64,000 nt of DNA from Neoceratodus forsteri. Taxonomy: Eukaryota; Chordata; Ceratodontiformes; Ceratodontidae. The stretch spans positions 1,241,331,001 through 1,241,395,000 of the forward strand of contig CM057452.1 of assembly GCA_016271365.2 (NCBI GenBank), in the 5' to 3' direction. The notes under the pieces are model-generated. The model ran no database searches. It was not told the origin of the DNA and worked only from the letters and a program-made list of their open reading frames with translations. The translations under genes and the position numbers were made by a program. Of this stretch, positions 34,416-46,142 are shown piece after piece (position 1 is the stretch's first letter; each line of letters starts with the position of its first letter).

Positions 34416-36281
34416 TCAGTCTTTTTGTTCACTGTCTTCATAACCTGACATGTTAAGCAAATCCGTCTCATCAATATCGACATCACAGTCACTGTCTTCA
34501 TCATCCTCATTTGGATTGTTGTCATGTTCATTCAATTGTTCACTTAAGGTTGGTGGTATAACTTCACTTGTGAATCACATGTGCATTTGCCATCCACATA
34601 GGTCCAGCCATTGTCTTCTGGCTTCAGTAGTGTCATTTCTGGTTTGTCTGCATTTTTCCATAGCAATGAAATGTAATTTGCATGGCAGATGTGTTGTGTC
34701 AGAGGTGATCTGGATGGTGGTAGTGAGCTTGCGTCTGCTCCTTTGATCTTTTCTAAGGGTGCGTCCTTGTCACTTAGTTGATACTTGACATTAAACATAC
34801 AGTACTATAGCAGGCTGTGTTGACATTCTTTACTTTCTGTCCATACAAGGTACACACAAAGCTCTCAATTATATCCTCAGTTTCTTTAGACAAGTGTGGA
34901 CATCCCAGTTTTCCAAATGTCTCTGTTCTTTTCCATAATTGTTTGAGGTCACACCTTCCCTTTACTGCTGGTGAATAGTTACTCCCTGTCAGTGCATGGA
35001 GACCTAGTAGAGTTGCACACACAGCTTTGCCTAACTCTGTTGATAAGCGGGATACATCTATTAAACTTCTTGTGTTATTCACTGTATGGCCAATGTCCAT
35101 GTGCAGTTTGAGATTTTTGTTTAGATTTTCACGATACAGCAGAATGACCAGAATATCAGTATCAACTGCCCTGATCACTACATGCACATCTTCACCCTCA
35201 TTTTAACTGCAAATGTAGTGTATGTGTTGCATGATTCTTGTGAATGCTTCTATGTGTTTGCTTTTTAGGACCTTGTTCTATAGTCTCAGCATATGTCCAC
35301 CTGCCACTTTGTATGAGTAACAGGTTTCTCCTGCTTCATGCATGAGCTTTCTATCATCTTGAATTTCACAGTACACATCAGAATTCTGTGCTGCAGCTAG
35401 AAAACCTAGGCGTGCCATCTTGAATGAAGATGAAGACAGGGATCCAGCAAAGTCTCTTGGTCTGCTTTGGTCAGGACCAGTTATGAGATAGGGTGAGTGA
35501 AGCGATGCTATGCTTTCCTCTCTTCTCTTGTTCAAGACCTTTTATCAATGGTGACTTGTAATGGTCACTGACAATATGGACTTCACTTGCAGAAGTACAG
35601 CAAACAAGAGGCAGCATGATTTTTGCCACACTGTGGAATGTTAGTGGCAGGTTTGTAAGACTTCTGATCAAGAACATGGCATCAACCACAGTGGCATTTA
35701 CAGAACTGGGGTGGCTACTTTGGAATCTAGTCTCAAGTTTCTTCAGCAGTGTTGACTTCATTGTTGTGTTAATTGATCCATCAATGTTTCCTAAGGAGAG
35801 GGGTACTGGGGTTAGTGGGTAGACAAACACCATCATAAGTTCAACTCTTGAAGTCGCAGATAGATATAGCAAGCATCCAAAGAAGTCTCGAGTTCCTTTC
35901 AACTCAATGATTTTCTTGTCCTTGTTCTTAATCTTCACCTTCATTGCATCATGTGCAAAGTTCTTCAACTTGTGTCCTTTGATGGGTTCATCAAACCAAC
36001 TGCCTTTGGTAATGCATTCATGTCTAAATACATGATACATCTGAATACCTATCTCAGTAACCTGTAAAACTTTGTTTGTTACCTCTTGTGCTACTGCTTT
36101 TCCACTACCTATTGAATAAAGATTGCTGTCCTCAAACATATCCCAGAATGGATTCATGGAGGAGTCTACTGTGTTCAACAGCTTGTTTAGATCCTTCAAA
36201 TCTTATTTAACTCTAAAATGCTTCAACTCTTGGCTGGCTTCTTTATGAATGACAAGACCAACTGTTTTCATAAGACTTCTG
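34416..36281 (-). pseudogene. DNA-transposon protein, C-terminal segment with PIN/XPG-like block
   Basis: Resumes at the ERV target site. The 242-codon open stretch 36199-35471 holds MNPFWDMFEDSNLYSIG, GTRDFFGCLLYLSATSRVEL, YPLTPVPLSLGNIDGS and VHIVSDHYKSPLIKGLE. A short break follows. Then 35187-34774 gives VVIRAVDTDILVILLYREN and GLHALTGSNYSPAVKGR, the pair of motifs resembling the acidic-cluster and G-[ST]-[DN]-Y-x-P signatures of PIN/XPG nucleases. HICHANYISLLWKN follows, and an acidic tail (EDDEDSDCDVDIDETD) to a stop at 34418-34416. A structure-specific nuclease role is inference. The ERV target duplication cttc lies at 36278-36281. Confidence 0.75.
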
Positions 36282-36959
36282 TAGTAGAAATTTCTGAGTT
36301 CATAAAACTATAACTCTATTTGCTGTTATATGCCCTGAATATATGCTTGCTTTGTAGGCCATGCTGTAACAAAGTCATAATGGATGTAGTAGAAATGTCT
36401 GGTATCATGCTGTTTTTTATTTTGTTATAGAATGATACTGAGGTTACTTGAGGTACATTTGTAGGAACAGAAAGCAAGATAAAACTGGGCAGAACTGGTT
36501 GTACCAGCCTGCATAACAAGCTCGGGCAGAATATAAGATAACAGCATGTGGGCATGCGTGTATGTTGTTACGGTGTGAGTGAAACTCACTGTTTCACTCA
36601 GGTCAGACTGACCCAGGCATATGTAGCAAGAAGTATTGGGAAAGAGATGAAATAAACAGTGGAAATGTACCCAGATGGTGGTATCAGTATGCTTTTCTGT
36701 TACATTGGAATCAACATGTTTTTCTTATTCATGATTGGTTAATACTGCAATGTTGGTAATTTTCAAGATAAGAGTACGCCTAACAACGCCTTGATAATAA
36801 GTGTATAAAAGTGATTGACTAATGAAACTCAGGGAGCCTTGCATAATTTTTGGAAGCAGACTCCCATATGCATATGTAATAAACCGTTCTTTCTACTATG
36901 CAGTGGTCCTGAGTCTGATTTTAAAGTAAAGTGTAAGAACATATTTTTTTTCCACGACA
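36282..36959 (+). repeat. 5' LTR of the ERV-like element
   Basis: Starts TGTAGTAGAAATTTCTGAG and ends ttttccacgaca. A TATA box (TATAAAA, 36804-36810) and a polyadenylation signal (AATAAA, 36878-36883) are placed as expected for U3, R and U5. Differences from the 3' LTR are mostly single-base indels. Confidence 0.93.
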
Positions 36960-36962
36960 ATT

Positions 36963-36980
36963 TGGCGTAGTCGGCAGGAT
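36963..36980 (+). other. Primer-binding site matching serine tRNA
   Basis: TGGCGTAGTCGGCAGGAT begins 3 bases after the LTR. It is complementary to the 3' end, including CCA, of vertebrate tRNA-Ser over 18 nt. Confidence 0.82.
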
Positions 36981-37317
36981 CAGCATGCTCGGACCTCAGT
37001 CAGCTCGGGTCGGGGACCGCCTCAGGTCTCCCACTTGGAGGAAGTCCTGACGCTGAGGGAATGCTGAAGGAAAATCTCAAAGATACAGCCAGGGAGATTG
37101 AAATGGACGGCCCCGATCGTGCTGGATTTTTGTTTCCTGGCCCAGTGGCGCTTGATCTGTAAGTACCTACCTTTTTGCCTTGGGACGCTGCATGTTATAA
37201 AGAATAAGTAAACCGGTAAACAAGTAAATGGGGAAGTTTTGAGCCTGTTTTAATTGTATGAGACTTTAAGGCAGAAGGGAGACAGGGAAAACTGGGGGAG
37301 AACCTGCAAGAGAACTC

Positions 37318-37595
37318 TTAGGTGAGTTGAGCACCCCTAGCAAGATACCCTTAGGTGGGTTGAGCACCCTAGCAAGATACCCTTAAGTGGGTTGAGCAAG
37401 GGGACCCTAGCAAGATACCCTTAGGTGGGTTGAGCGCCTCAAAGATACCCTTAGGTGGGTTGAGCGCCTCTAGCAAGATACCCTTAGGTGGGTTGAGCAC
37501 CTCACAAGATACCCTTAGGTGGGTTGAGCACCCTCGCAAGATACCCTTAGGTGGGTTGAGCACCTCAAGAAACCCTTAAGTGGGTTGAGCGCCTT
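37318..37595 (+). repeat. Minisatellite in the ERV leader, 9 units
   Basis: Units of about 27-35 bp built on 'gatacccttaggtgggttga' followed by a variable 'gcacc/gcgcct...agcaa' spacer. The array lies about 340 bp after the primer-binding site, where the packaging region and start of gag would be. Confidence 0.9.
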
Positions 37596-37754
37596 AAAAC
37601 TGTGGAGGAGGCAGGCAGTAACTCCGGTGGTTGTTTTTATCTTTTCCTTGTGATTTGCTTTCTTTGTGTGGTTTCTTTTACTTGGGGTATGAAATCAGGA
37701 GATGTTGTTTAAAATGGGGGGACAGCAAACATAAGCAGAAAAATAAGGAGTCTC

Positions 37755-38042
37755 ATGGGTTGCCTCCGGCCCGTAAAATGCATGCTTAAAAGTATGGAGA
37801 GTAATAAAAAAGTATGGAGAGGGTTTGAGGACTCCAGGTTTAAAAATATGTGGAGATGTATTAAGAAAAAGTCTCTCAAACAAGCAGGGGCAACTGCCTT
37901 TGCCCTTGTAATTTGTGCTTGCTACAAGTATACTGTTAGAGCCAATGATGGCTTTACAGTTCAGGCTGCTTTAGGAGAAAAGCAGCGGCTGATTACAACG
38001 TTAGATAAGCAACATCTAGAGAAAGAAAATAAACTACTGTAG
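37755..38042 (+). CDS. Small 95-aa ORF in the ERV interior, unknown
   Basis: Starts MGCLRPVKC (a Met-Gly start that could allow myristoylation), then a basic region (KKVWRGFEDSRFKNMWR, CIKKKSLK), a hydrophobic patch (ATAFALVICACYKY) and a charged C terminus. I do not recognise it. Its place after the leader makes a remnant of gag possible, but no family signature is visible, so this is a guess from position. Confidence 0.3.
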   Translation: MGCLRPVKCMLKSMESNKKVWRGFEDSRFKNMWRCIKKKSLKQAGATAFALVICACYKYTVRANDGFTVQAALGEKQRLITTLDKQHLEKENKLL

Positions 38043-41000
38043 GTGACTACAGACAGGATTATTTGAAAATCCCCCATGTTGCCTATCTGTGTAGTTTCAA
38101 GTTTTTCTGTATCAATTTCAAGTTATCCCAAACTCAAGTACTGGGGACCTCTACCAGATGGATCTCAACCTAGTACTGTTAGAGATTTTTTTTTGTTTTA
38201 AACTGCAAACCAGAGCTCTGAAAAAGACTTGGTTTGGCAGGTTTCTAAAATGGCCAAAGGTTAAAACCTTTGAACGGGTAAATAGCTGCAGTGTTTGGAA
38301 ATTATCATGAAGGTCCTGCAGTCAGTTTTCTTACTCAGACTAGTGTATCGAAAAAAAAAAAGAAAAAATACCTTGGCACCGGTAAGTCTGAATTTTTTTA
38401 TTCAAAGTTGTTTTATGTCTGTCTGTTTTATTTCTGTAATCTAGCTTATATCTGTGTTCTGTAATTATGTTCTGTTGTCAAGGTTATGTAGATAGGATTG
38501 ACTGCCTTCGTGCACAACATATTACAGTAAAAAAAAAGAAAGAAAAGCTTCTTTGCCTCATAGCTGACTGTTTTAATTGGCTTTATTTTAATGGAACATT
38601 TGTGCTGCCTAGATAGGGTCAGTGAAGAACTTTTGTATGTAGTTGTTGGTTAAAGCAGGTAGTGTTGAAGGTGAAGAGTTATGACGTCATAGATTGCAAT
38701 GTGCAGAAGATTTGTAGTTTACAAGCAATGTGCCAAGCCACTGCTAGGTGAAATGTAATGTTACACAGCTATAAATGGCTTTATCATACTTCTAGTTAAA
38801 CCAGAAACTTTTTGCAAATGGCAGAGTGCCATATTTGGCTATGCCCCAGAAGGTGTAACCATGTTATACTAGATATGTTCACTTACAGATGGTATGTTGT
38901 GCTGTGTTTTAAAGGTGTTGAAAGGAGTTAGAATGTGTTTAAAAAGTGTTTTGTTCTGGAAAGATTTGGCATGGCGATATGTATAAATGTGTTGGTTTAA
39001 AATTGTTAGTGTTATAAGACAGGCAGGAGGCAGCACATATATCTAAAACACGACAGTTTTCTAATGAAACTATGGGCATTACCTCAGCAAATTGGTGTCA
39101 AATAATATCAGTCTTATTTTGTGTTAAGTATTTCTTTTTGTGTATATGTGTGTGTGTGTGCACTGTCTTGGCCAGCAGTTTTATTGTGTGTAGTGTTCAA
39201 GGACACTACAAAAATAGCTGGGTTTGAACGACCCTTGCATGCACACTGTGACCTTTTGCACGTTATTTGACCTTCTTGTGTTTCAACATTTTATGTTACT
39301 ACCAGTTCAAACTTGATGTGTATTCCATACCTAAAGCACAACTTTTCACACAAAATGTATGTTTTATGAAAGCACACCAAGAGTGAACCATGTAATTTGA
39401 CTTTTATTGCAAAACTAGTATTCTAAGTGAAGAGGAACAAACTTTCTTCTCGTCTCACTGCTACTGACTTGCAGTCAACACAGGCAATACTCCAGCTGGA
39501 AGGGAGAATTATTCATCATCTCCCCATATTTTTATTATATATATATAGTACGCTTTTGAACAAAGGACTATTACAGCCGTTTTTGAGAGTTTACCATCTA
39601 CAGTTAAAAAACAATGGTATTGGTTTTTATGTGTGACCATGGTGTAATCATTTTTTTTGTCTTTTTGAAATGCATTCTAAGAGATACGTACGTACGGTAT
39701 TACCATCAATCTGGATTTTTTTATAAACTCAGCTGACATTTTGTCATGCTTAGGATAAAGGAACCCAGGGAGCGCTTGGCTTCTTTTATCCTATGGAAAT
39801 AATCTTGTTTTATTTTAAACTGGTGTGTTTGTTTTTGTTGTTTGTCTGTGTTTCTTCTCTTTCTTCTAGAGAAAAGAAGTTCCCCATCTTTATAGTAAGG
39901 TATGAAACTTACTAAACTAATTGTAATATTATCTTGTTATAATTTAAAGTGTAGTAGGTGGGATCATGTCACCATCCACAGCTAACCTTTTATTGCTACA
40001 GTATTCGAGCTGTCTCTTTCACCGAGCTGTCTTTTCCACCAGTAGGAGCTTGGGGGAGGGGAAAGCTACCTTCCTCCATCCTTCCAGTGTAGTACCCACA
40101 AAGGTTGCAGTACATCCACTGTTCCCCAAAGGTAAATAAAGAAATGTGTATTTGCCAATAATTGTTTCTTATTTACAGGTTTTAAAAGACCCAAAGTATT
40201 TTGACAGCATAACCCAGCCCAAGCCCTTCTGCTTTTCTAGTGCAAACAGTTAAATCTCACACCTATTATTGGTACAAGGGTTTCTGCCCTCAGCAAATAA
40301 TCAGTTACGCTGGAGAGTGAAGTTGTGTATGTATGTCCACATATTCATTCTTTTGATTGTCTTTTCAGCTTTCTTATCCTGTTAAAACAAATGCAAACAA
40401 CTTTTGTCATTGCCTTACAGCAACGAATGCATTTTTTTTCAACCAGTAAATTCACAGTACTCTAACATTTCTGGACTCTAAGCTAAGTTTACAGTTTATA
40501 TTTGTTGTTTAAATGTATGTTATGCATTATGCTCAATACTGAAATTGTTCTATTGCAAACACTAATGTTTCACGTTTATGTTAATGTTTTGATATACATC
40601 TTGCTACACTGTATCATGTGTGTATTCAGAAAAGTTCTCCACATGTATAACGTTTAAATGCTCTTAACCAAACCTAATACTGGAGGCCAGCATTGCTGAC
40701 CCACCCTCACATATGTTCCAGCAAAACCCCAGACAAATTAATGCTCCGTTTGTCTTATTATTCACAGGTGCAATAGGCACTGTTATTAAATTGGCATAGG
40801 CCAACAACATATGTATTTGTCCCACTAATTGCATAGTGTATCAGGCATATTGCTATGAACTATATGTTTGAAGCATGTTATTGTAACATTACAAGATTTT
40901 ATGACTCAGGTCTCAGTCAGGCCTGCTTGCAACAGACAGGGAAATAATGTTCATTACTGTCATAACTGCTTCTGTGATTTGAAAGCAGGGGTGTAACCAT

Positions 41001-42402
41001 AACATTGTCATGATTTACAGATGGTCAAATGGTATAATTGAACCTTGGCCTGCACCCCCAGGGTGTGCGGCTGATGTTCCATTTTTATTTTGTCTCTTTC
41101 AAATTGCCAGAATTTAGGCTCTGTCACACCACTCTTTACAAAACAAAAAAGCCAAATGGTTTATAAGATTGTTGTTTATGTGTTTTTAATTCAGTGTCTA
41201 ACACGCTTTGCAAGTTTGCAGGTTTCACGTGTGGCACACATAAGATCTCCACATTCCACAGCAGTAAAACTTTCATCTAAGTTGCCGAGGCCTTCATCTT
41301 TTTCCTGAAAAAACAACTGCCACAGCTTTGATGTCATCACTACCTTTGTGCCTGACTAGTTCCATATAAGGACTATTGCATGAATCAAGTTATTATTACC
41401 TCTGCAAGGGTAAGGTCTTCAGCAAAATTACACCTATTTGTAGAACTTTAAATCAACTGAATAAGGTCCAATCGGTTCAGGCTCTGCAATCAAGCTTATT
41501 GTTTCTGCTTACTATGAAATTAAGTCTGGGGAAGGGGCACTCCCCTAACTCCAGCGAAAAGATTCTGCTTCAATTGACCTTCAAGCAATACATCCATTTT
41601 CTTCACTGCCGCTTGTTCCAAACATGGTTGGTACTTTCTACAACCCTATTGCTCTGTTATGGACTCTGTTCTTAATGGTTTATTGTCAATTGTTACCTTT
41701 TTATGGACTGTTAATCTTTATGCCGGGGTGTAATCAACTACGACAAAACAAATGCCATGCCAGTGTGTGTGTGTGTGGCTATTCCATTAAAAGGACTCAA
41801 TGCACCCCTGGCCAGTGAGTCTACTAATCAGCCAGCTAGCAAAATGAACACTGACTTTTCTACTGTCCTGGTGTTTTGTTTTTAAATTACTGTCTGCATT
41901 GCCTCATATGCCTTGTGGGGTTACCACCATTCTGCAAATGACATTTCATCTGTACTGTAACTACATCAACCTGTGGATACTTATATGAACTTATGAACTG
42001 TTCATTTCATGGACTGTTATGTTTTATAAGGACTTATCTGTCAAGAGACATTATCAACAGATTCTTCAATCAAGCTCCAAGGGTGTGCTCACCTCAACAC
42101 AAGGTAGCATCTACCTTATTCACTCTCAATGAACTCTTTTTCATCAACAAAATTGTTATGTTATATTGTGTTATATATGGTGTCACATGTTAGCATTTTT
42201 TCACATATTTCAGTTGTGGTGTTGACATCCCTCAGTTCTGTATTGTGTTTTCAAACTCACCATTTGTGTTCCATCTGTAACTACCTCTGTATCAACTCCA
42301 GAACAGCATGTTTTTTTATAAATGCCTTAACTATCTGTATGCTGGCAACCAGTTTTAAATCATATAGATAAAAAGGGGGGTGGTTAGTTGATACAAAGTA
42401 TC
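38043..42402 (+). other. ERV interior without recognisable genes
   Basis: About 4.4 kb of AT-rich sequence. Short frames (for example 41376-41675, with a hydrophobic stretch LVLSTTLLLCYGLCS, and 42129-42371) have no family signature. They could be remnants of an envelope-like region or chance. No RT, integrase or protease motif was found. Confidence 0.5.
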
Positions 42403-42416
42403 AAAAGGGGGGAGAA
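42403..42416 (+). other. Polypurine tract of the ERV-like element
   Basis: aaaaggggggagaa directly abuts the 3' LTR. A similar aaaaaggggggtgg lies about 35 bp upstream (42370-42383), separated by a short palindrome-like gatacaaagtatc. Confidence 0.85.
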
Positions 42417-43090
42417 TGTAGTAGAAATTTCTGAGTTCATAAAACTATAACTCTATTTGCTGTTATATGCCCTGAATATATGCTTGCTTTGTAGGCCATG
42501 CTGTAACAAAGTCATAATGGATGTAGTAGAAATGTCTGGTATCATGCTGTTTTTTATTTTGTTATAGAATGATACTGAGGTTACTTGAGGTACATTTGTA
42601 GAACAGAAAGCAAGATAAAACTGGGCAGAACTGGTTGTACCAGCCTGCATAACAAGCTCGGCAGAATATAAGATAACAGCATGTGGGCATGCTGTATGTT
42701 GCTACGGTGTGAGTGAAACTCACTGACCACTCAGGTCAGACTGACCCAGGCATATGTAGCAAGAAGTATTGGAAAAGAGATGAAATAAACAGTGAAATGT
42801 ACCCCAGATGGTGGTATCAGTATGCTTTTCTGTTACATTGGAATCAACATGTTTTTCTTATTCATGATTGGTTAATACTGCAATGTTGGTAATTTTCAAG
42901 ATAAGAGTGCCTAACAACGCCTTGATAATAAGTGTATAAAAGTGATTGACTAATGAAACTCAGGGAGCCTTGCATAATTTTTGGAAGCAGACTCCCATAT
43001 GCATATGTAATAAACTGTCCTTTCTACTATGCAGTGGTCCTGAGTCTGATTTTAAAGTAAAGTGTAAGAACATATTTTTTTTCCACGACA
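42417..43090 (+). repeat. 3' LTR of the ERV-like element
   Basis: Nearly identical to 36282-36959. TATA box at 42935-42941 and AATAAA at 43009-43014. Followed by the target duplication cttc. Confidence 0.93.
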
Positions 43091-43094
43091 CTTC

Positions 43095-45374
43095 CTAAAA
43101 TTTTACTTTGAGACGATCACAGAATGTTCCACCTCCTCCTTGTGTTGATGTTCTGAGTCAAAGAAGAAATCTAGGTTAGTCTTGATGCAGCATTGGTATT
43201 AATTGTCTGTTCCAAGTTCAAGCCTATGTCATTTCTGCTAAACCCTTTCTTTGATCTTGCAATGGTTAATGTTCCATTCTCAAATTTTTTCCATAGTCCA
43301 GGGTGGGTCTCATCATGTTTAGCAAATTCATAAGGTACATGATCATCCACTTGTCACAATTGTGATGCCCAGTTGCAAAGTAAAGAGATATCATCTTCAC
43401 CAAGCTATATACAAAGAGAGGCAAGTCATTTGTCCAGATGGAATGGCAGAAGAGTTGGTACAACTCTACCAAACTGCAGTACTGCAGCCAACATTGGGCA
43501 GTTGCACTATGCTCGCCACAGTGTGTGGGATCTGAGAACATTTCATATGCTTCCATGAATGTCTTGAACTAAGCTGTACTCTCTAAGTCCACCACTGAGG
43601 AAGGCGATGGGTCATTAAGCAGCTGCTGCAGAGGCTTTGAGATTGGAAAGTCTGAAAAACCTTTATATTGTATAAAGCACTGCAAAAGTTTAATTCTGAA
43701 TGCTGCTAATAGCATCAGGTGAAGCCTCCTTGCCTGATTGAAAAATGTTCTTTGAAGAAATCCATTCAGGGATCCTAATGCCAATACATGACTTTGAACA
43801 AGAATGTGATCTCCACCAGAACCATTCAGGAGCTATCCAAGACCTTTGAAATATGCTAATTTTATATGGAATGGTCCAAAACATATGAAAAGTCTGTCAT
43901 ATTCTGGGGACTTTGTGGACTGAATTTGTAGCTCAGGTTTTGCTATTGCCAAGTCATAATTAATAGGCATATAGTCCTCCAGGCATTCATCTGTAATCTT
44001 GAAAGCAGTATTCATGGTGTCTTGCACTACATCAGGTCTTGTAGGAGGCTTTTGCTATAGGATCCATGTATGATATGATCTGCTGTCACAGGTCATCTAC
44101 GAAAACAAGGGCATTCCATCCATGCCTCATTGGAGTAGCAGCTACACTTGCTCAAGATATCATCAAGGCATCATCCCTTCTCTTAGCTTGCATGAGGTTT
44201 TTTAGTTCAGAGCTTTCTGTCACCTTGTATTGATCCTGTCTTATTTTTGATTTTCCAGATGTATATGGTTGAATGTCTTGCTTTCCAATATCTAGAGCTC
44301 TTTTCCTCTGAGACATTTAAATGCACCTGGGTACAGTGCATTATTCCTGTCATGTCATTGGCTGCAATATCTGCTTCTTTATAGTTGGCAAATAATCTTC
44401 ATCAAAATCTTCAGCCTTTGTCTTTGATGTTCTGCATCATTTGCTCTTTGATGTTAAAGATGGCACTGCCTAGTCATGGGCATCAACTTCTGATCTTTGC
44501 TTATCTGTGTTTGTTTCTATTGTGTGTGTTAAATTCCTTGCTGGTGCTTGGTCATCCATGTGTGTTCTTGTCATAGCTTCTTCAGACCTTTCTTTGGGTA
44601 CAGCTGTCTCCTCAATACTGGATGGTATGTTTTGGTATGCTATACCCACAATGTCATGCAAAGTGTCATGACCGTCAAGTGTCTCTGTCATTTCATCATA
44701 AATGTTGAAAGCCAAAGCAGTGGCTTAACCTGGCTGTATGAGCAATCCATCTGGTGTAGCCATATTTTTCTCTGTATATTGATTGCGACTGCAGTTTTGT
44801 GTTCCTCCATAACATGGTAGCTGACACAGTGACCAAATCTGTTTAAAATAGTTAAAACTTTCTTACTGCCTGTCATGTATTTAATACCCATGCTCAACAA
44901 GAGGTGTTTTTGTGGTCTGATTATTTCCCTTGACACTGAAAACACTATGTCATCCACAATAGATTGAACTACCCTCTCCTGTCATTCACTGCCCACTTCT
45001 GATCAACCCATGAGTACAGTACATCGGAATGTCTGAAGAATGGGTGGCAGTTTTACATGTTCTTCTATTAAGTCTTCAGCTTTAACTTTGGTTTTATTAT
45101 GAGGCTGGACCTTTTGGAGTTCCAAGAACTGTTCTCTTATGTGTTGAGCTGCTTGTGCTTCCATTCAATCAGCCTGTTTCTTAGCAGACCAGAAGATTGT
45201 ACTCACTTTTCTACTTTTGATATCAATTGGGATACAATCTTTGAAGTGATGTGCCAGTTTTGACTGCAAGATCTGTGGGTCATAATTTGTTTCATGCCCC
45301 ACTACACTCCATAAGAATGTCCTTGTATCTTTTATGTAGTGATAGCAATGATTCTTCTTGCATGCCATTAACAA
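43095..45374 (-). pseudogene. DNA-transposon protein, central segment
   Basis: Between LINE A copy 2 and the ERV-like element. Blocks in order: SKLAHHFKDCIPIDIKSRK (about 45.25 kb), DDIVFSVSREIIRP and LNRFGHCVSYHV (44.95-44.81 kb), EMTETLDGHDTLHDIVGIAY (44.69 kb), a degenerate stretch at 44.0-44.4 kb, and then FATGHHNCDKWMIMYLMNLL (43.38 kb). The blocks in this order are what I know from the family. Whether the conserved Asp, Glu and His residues form a catalytic site is not known to me. There are several frameshifts. The central part has more damage than the two ends. Confidence 0.7.
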
Positions 45375-45410
45375 TATTTTTTTATTTATTTATTTGCATA
45401 ATCATATTTA

Positions 45411-45445
45411 CAACCTTTGAGCCAGAGGCTCGTTTACAAAGGTAC
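45411..45445 (-). other. LINE 3'-UTR hairpin (copy 2)
   Basis: Inner stem GAGCC-aga-GGCTC (45419-45431) within an outer ACCTTTG...CAAAGGT pairing (45413-45443). Confidence 0.65.
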
Positions 45446-46142
45446 TTCATCACAGAGAGGACATACAGAGTCAACATACGTATAGAATATACAATCATAC
45501 AGAGTAACATAGTTTTACATACAGTAGTTGCATGAACATAAGGAGTAATTAGAAAACATTTCAGACTTGACAGTTTGGTACCCACAGGTACTGGCAGAGG
45601 AGATGAAGGCCAAGGGGGAGAGGGGGTGGGGTGAGGGGTGGTTCAGCCCTGAGGGCTAAGTCAATAGTGTTAGACAGCAGCAGAGCATCTCTTAGTGACA
45701 GGTGCAGTAGTAGGTGTTGAACAATTTATTCTATAGGGCAGTTTTGAAGGGAGTGATGTTGGTGGTGTTGGAAATGGCTGCAGGGGAGCAAGTTGAATCA
45801 GGACATAGCTCTGTAACTGAACGATATCTGTGCCTGGGTGGTCCTAGTTCTGGGTAACATCAGGGTGACCTTGTCAGTGGTTTGGGTAGTGACTCTGGAT
45901 GGTGCAAGTTGTATGGAGGCAGAAACCCCAGTGGGCAAGAGCCTGATTAGAAGAATCTTCTTAGTTAGTAGGAAAGTTTGGCTAAGGAGTTTGACCATGT
46001 TACAGAGCTGACAGATGTGGGTGAGCCTAGGGCCACTGGTCATTAGTCTGCAAGCCTTGTTTATGGTGATTCAAATCTTGTTGAGGGCTGTGGAGTCAGC
46101 AGCACCATAGACTGGAAGGTCATAATCGACAAGGAACAATAC

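Larger units (their letters stand above)
36282..43090 (+). mobile_element. ERV-like LTR element, non-autonomous
   Basis: A plus-strand LTR element of 6.8 kb with two LTRs of 678 and 674 bp, TG...CA ends, a 4-bp target duplication cttc (36278-36281 and 43091-43094), a tRNA-Ser primer-binding site and a polypurine tract. The interior (36960-42416) shows no RT, RNase H, integrase or protease motif in any frame. It is therefore a large non-autonomous derivative that would have needed enzymes in trans. It is inserted into the DNA transposon's protein gene. The LTRs differ at only about 15 positions, making it one of the youngest layers of the nest. Confidence 0.88.

Noticed and set aside
34774..35187. 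Host FEN1/XPG nuclease gene
   Set aside because: The motifs are embedded in a long transposon protein bounded by TIRs. There are no introns or other host-gene features.
37318..37595. CRISPR-like array
   Set aside because: Spacers are degenerate parts of the repeat itself, and the context is a eukaryotic LTR element leader.
41376..42371. Envelope gene of the ERV-like element
   Set aside because: Only short hydrophobic frames, with no fusion-peptide, CX6CC-type or transmembrane arrangement that I could defend.
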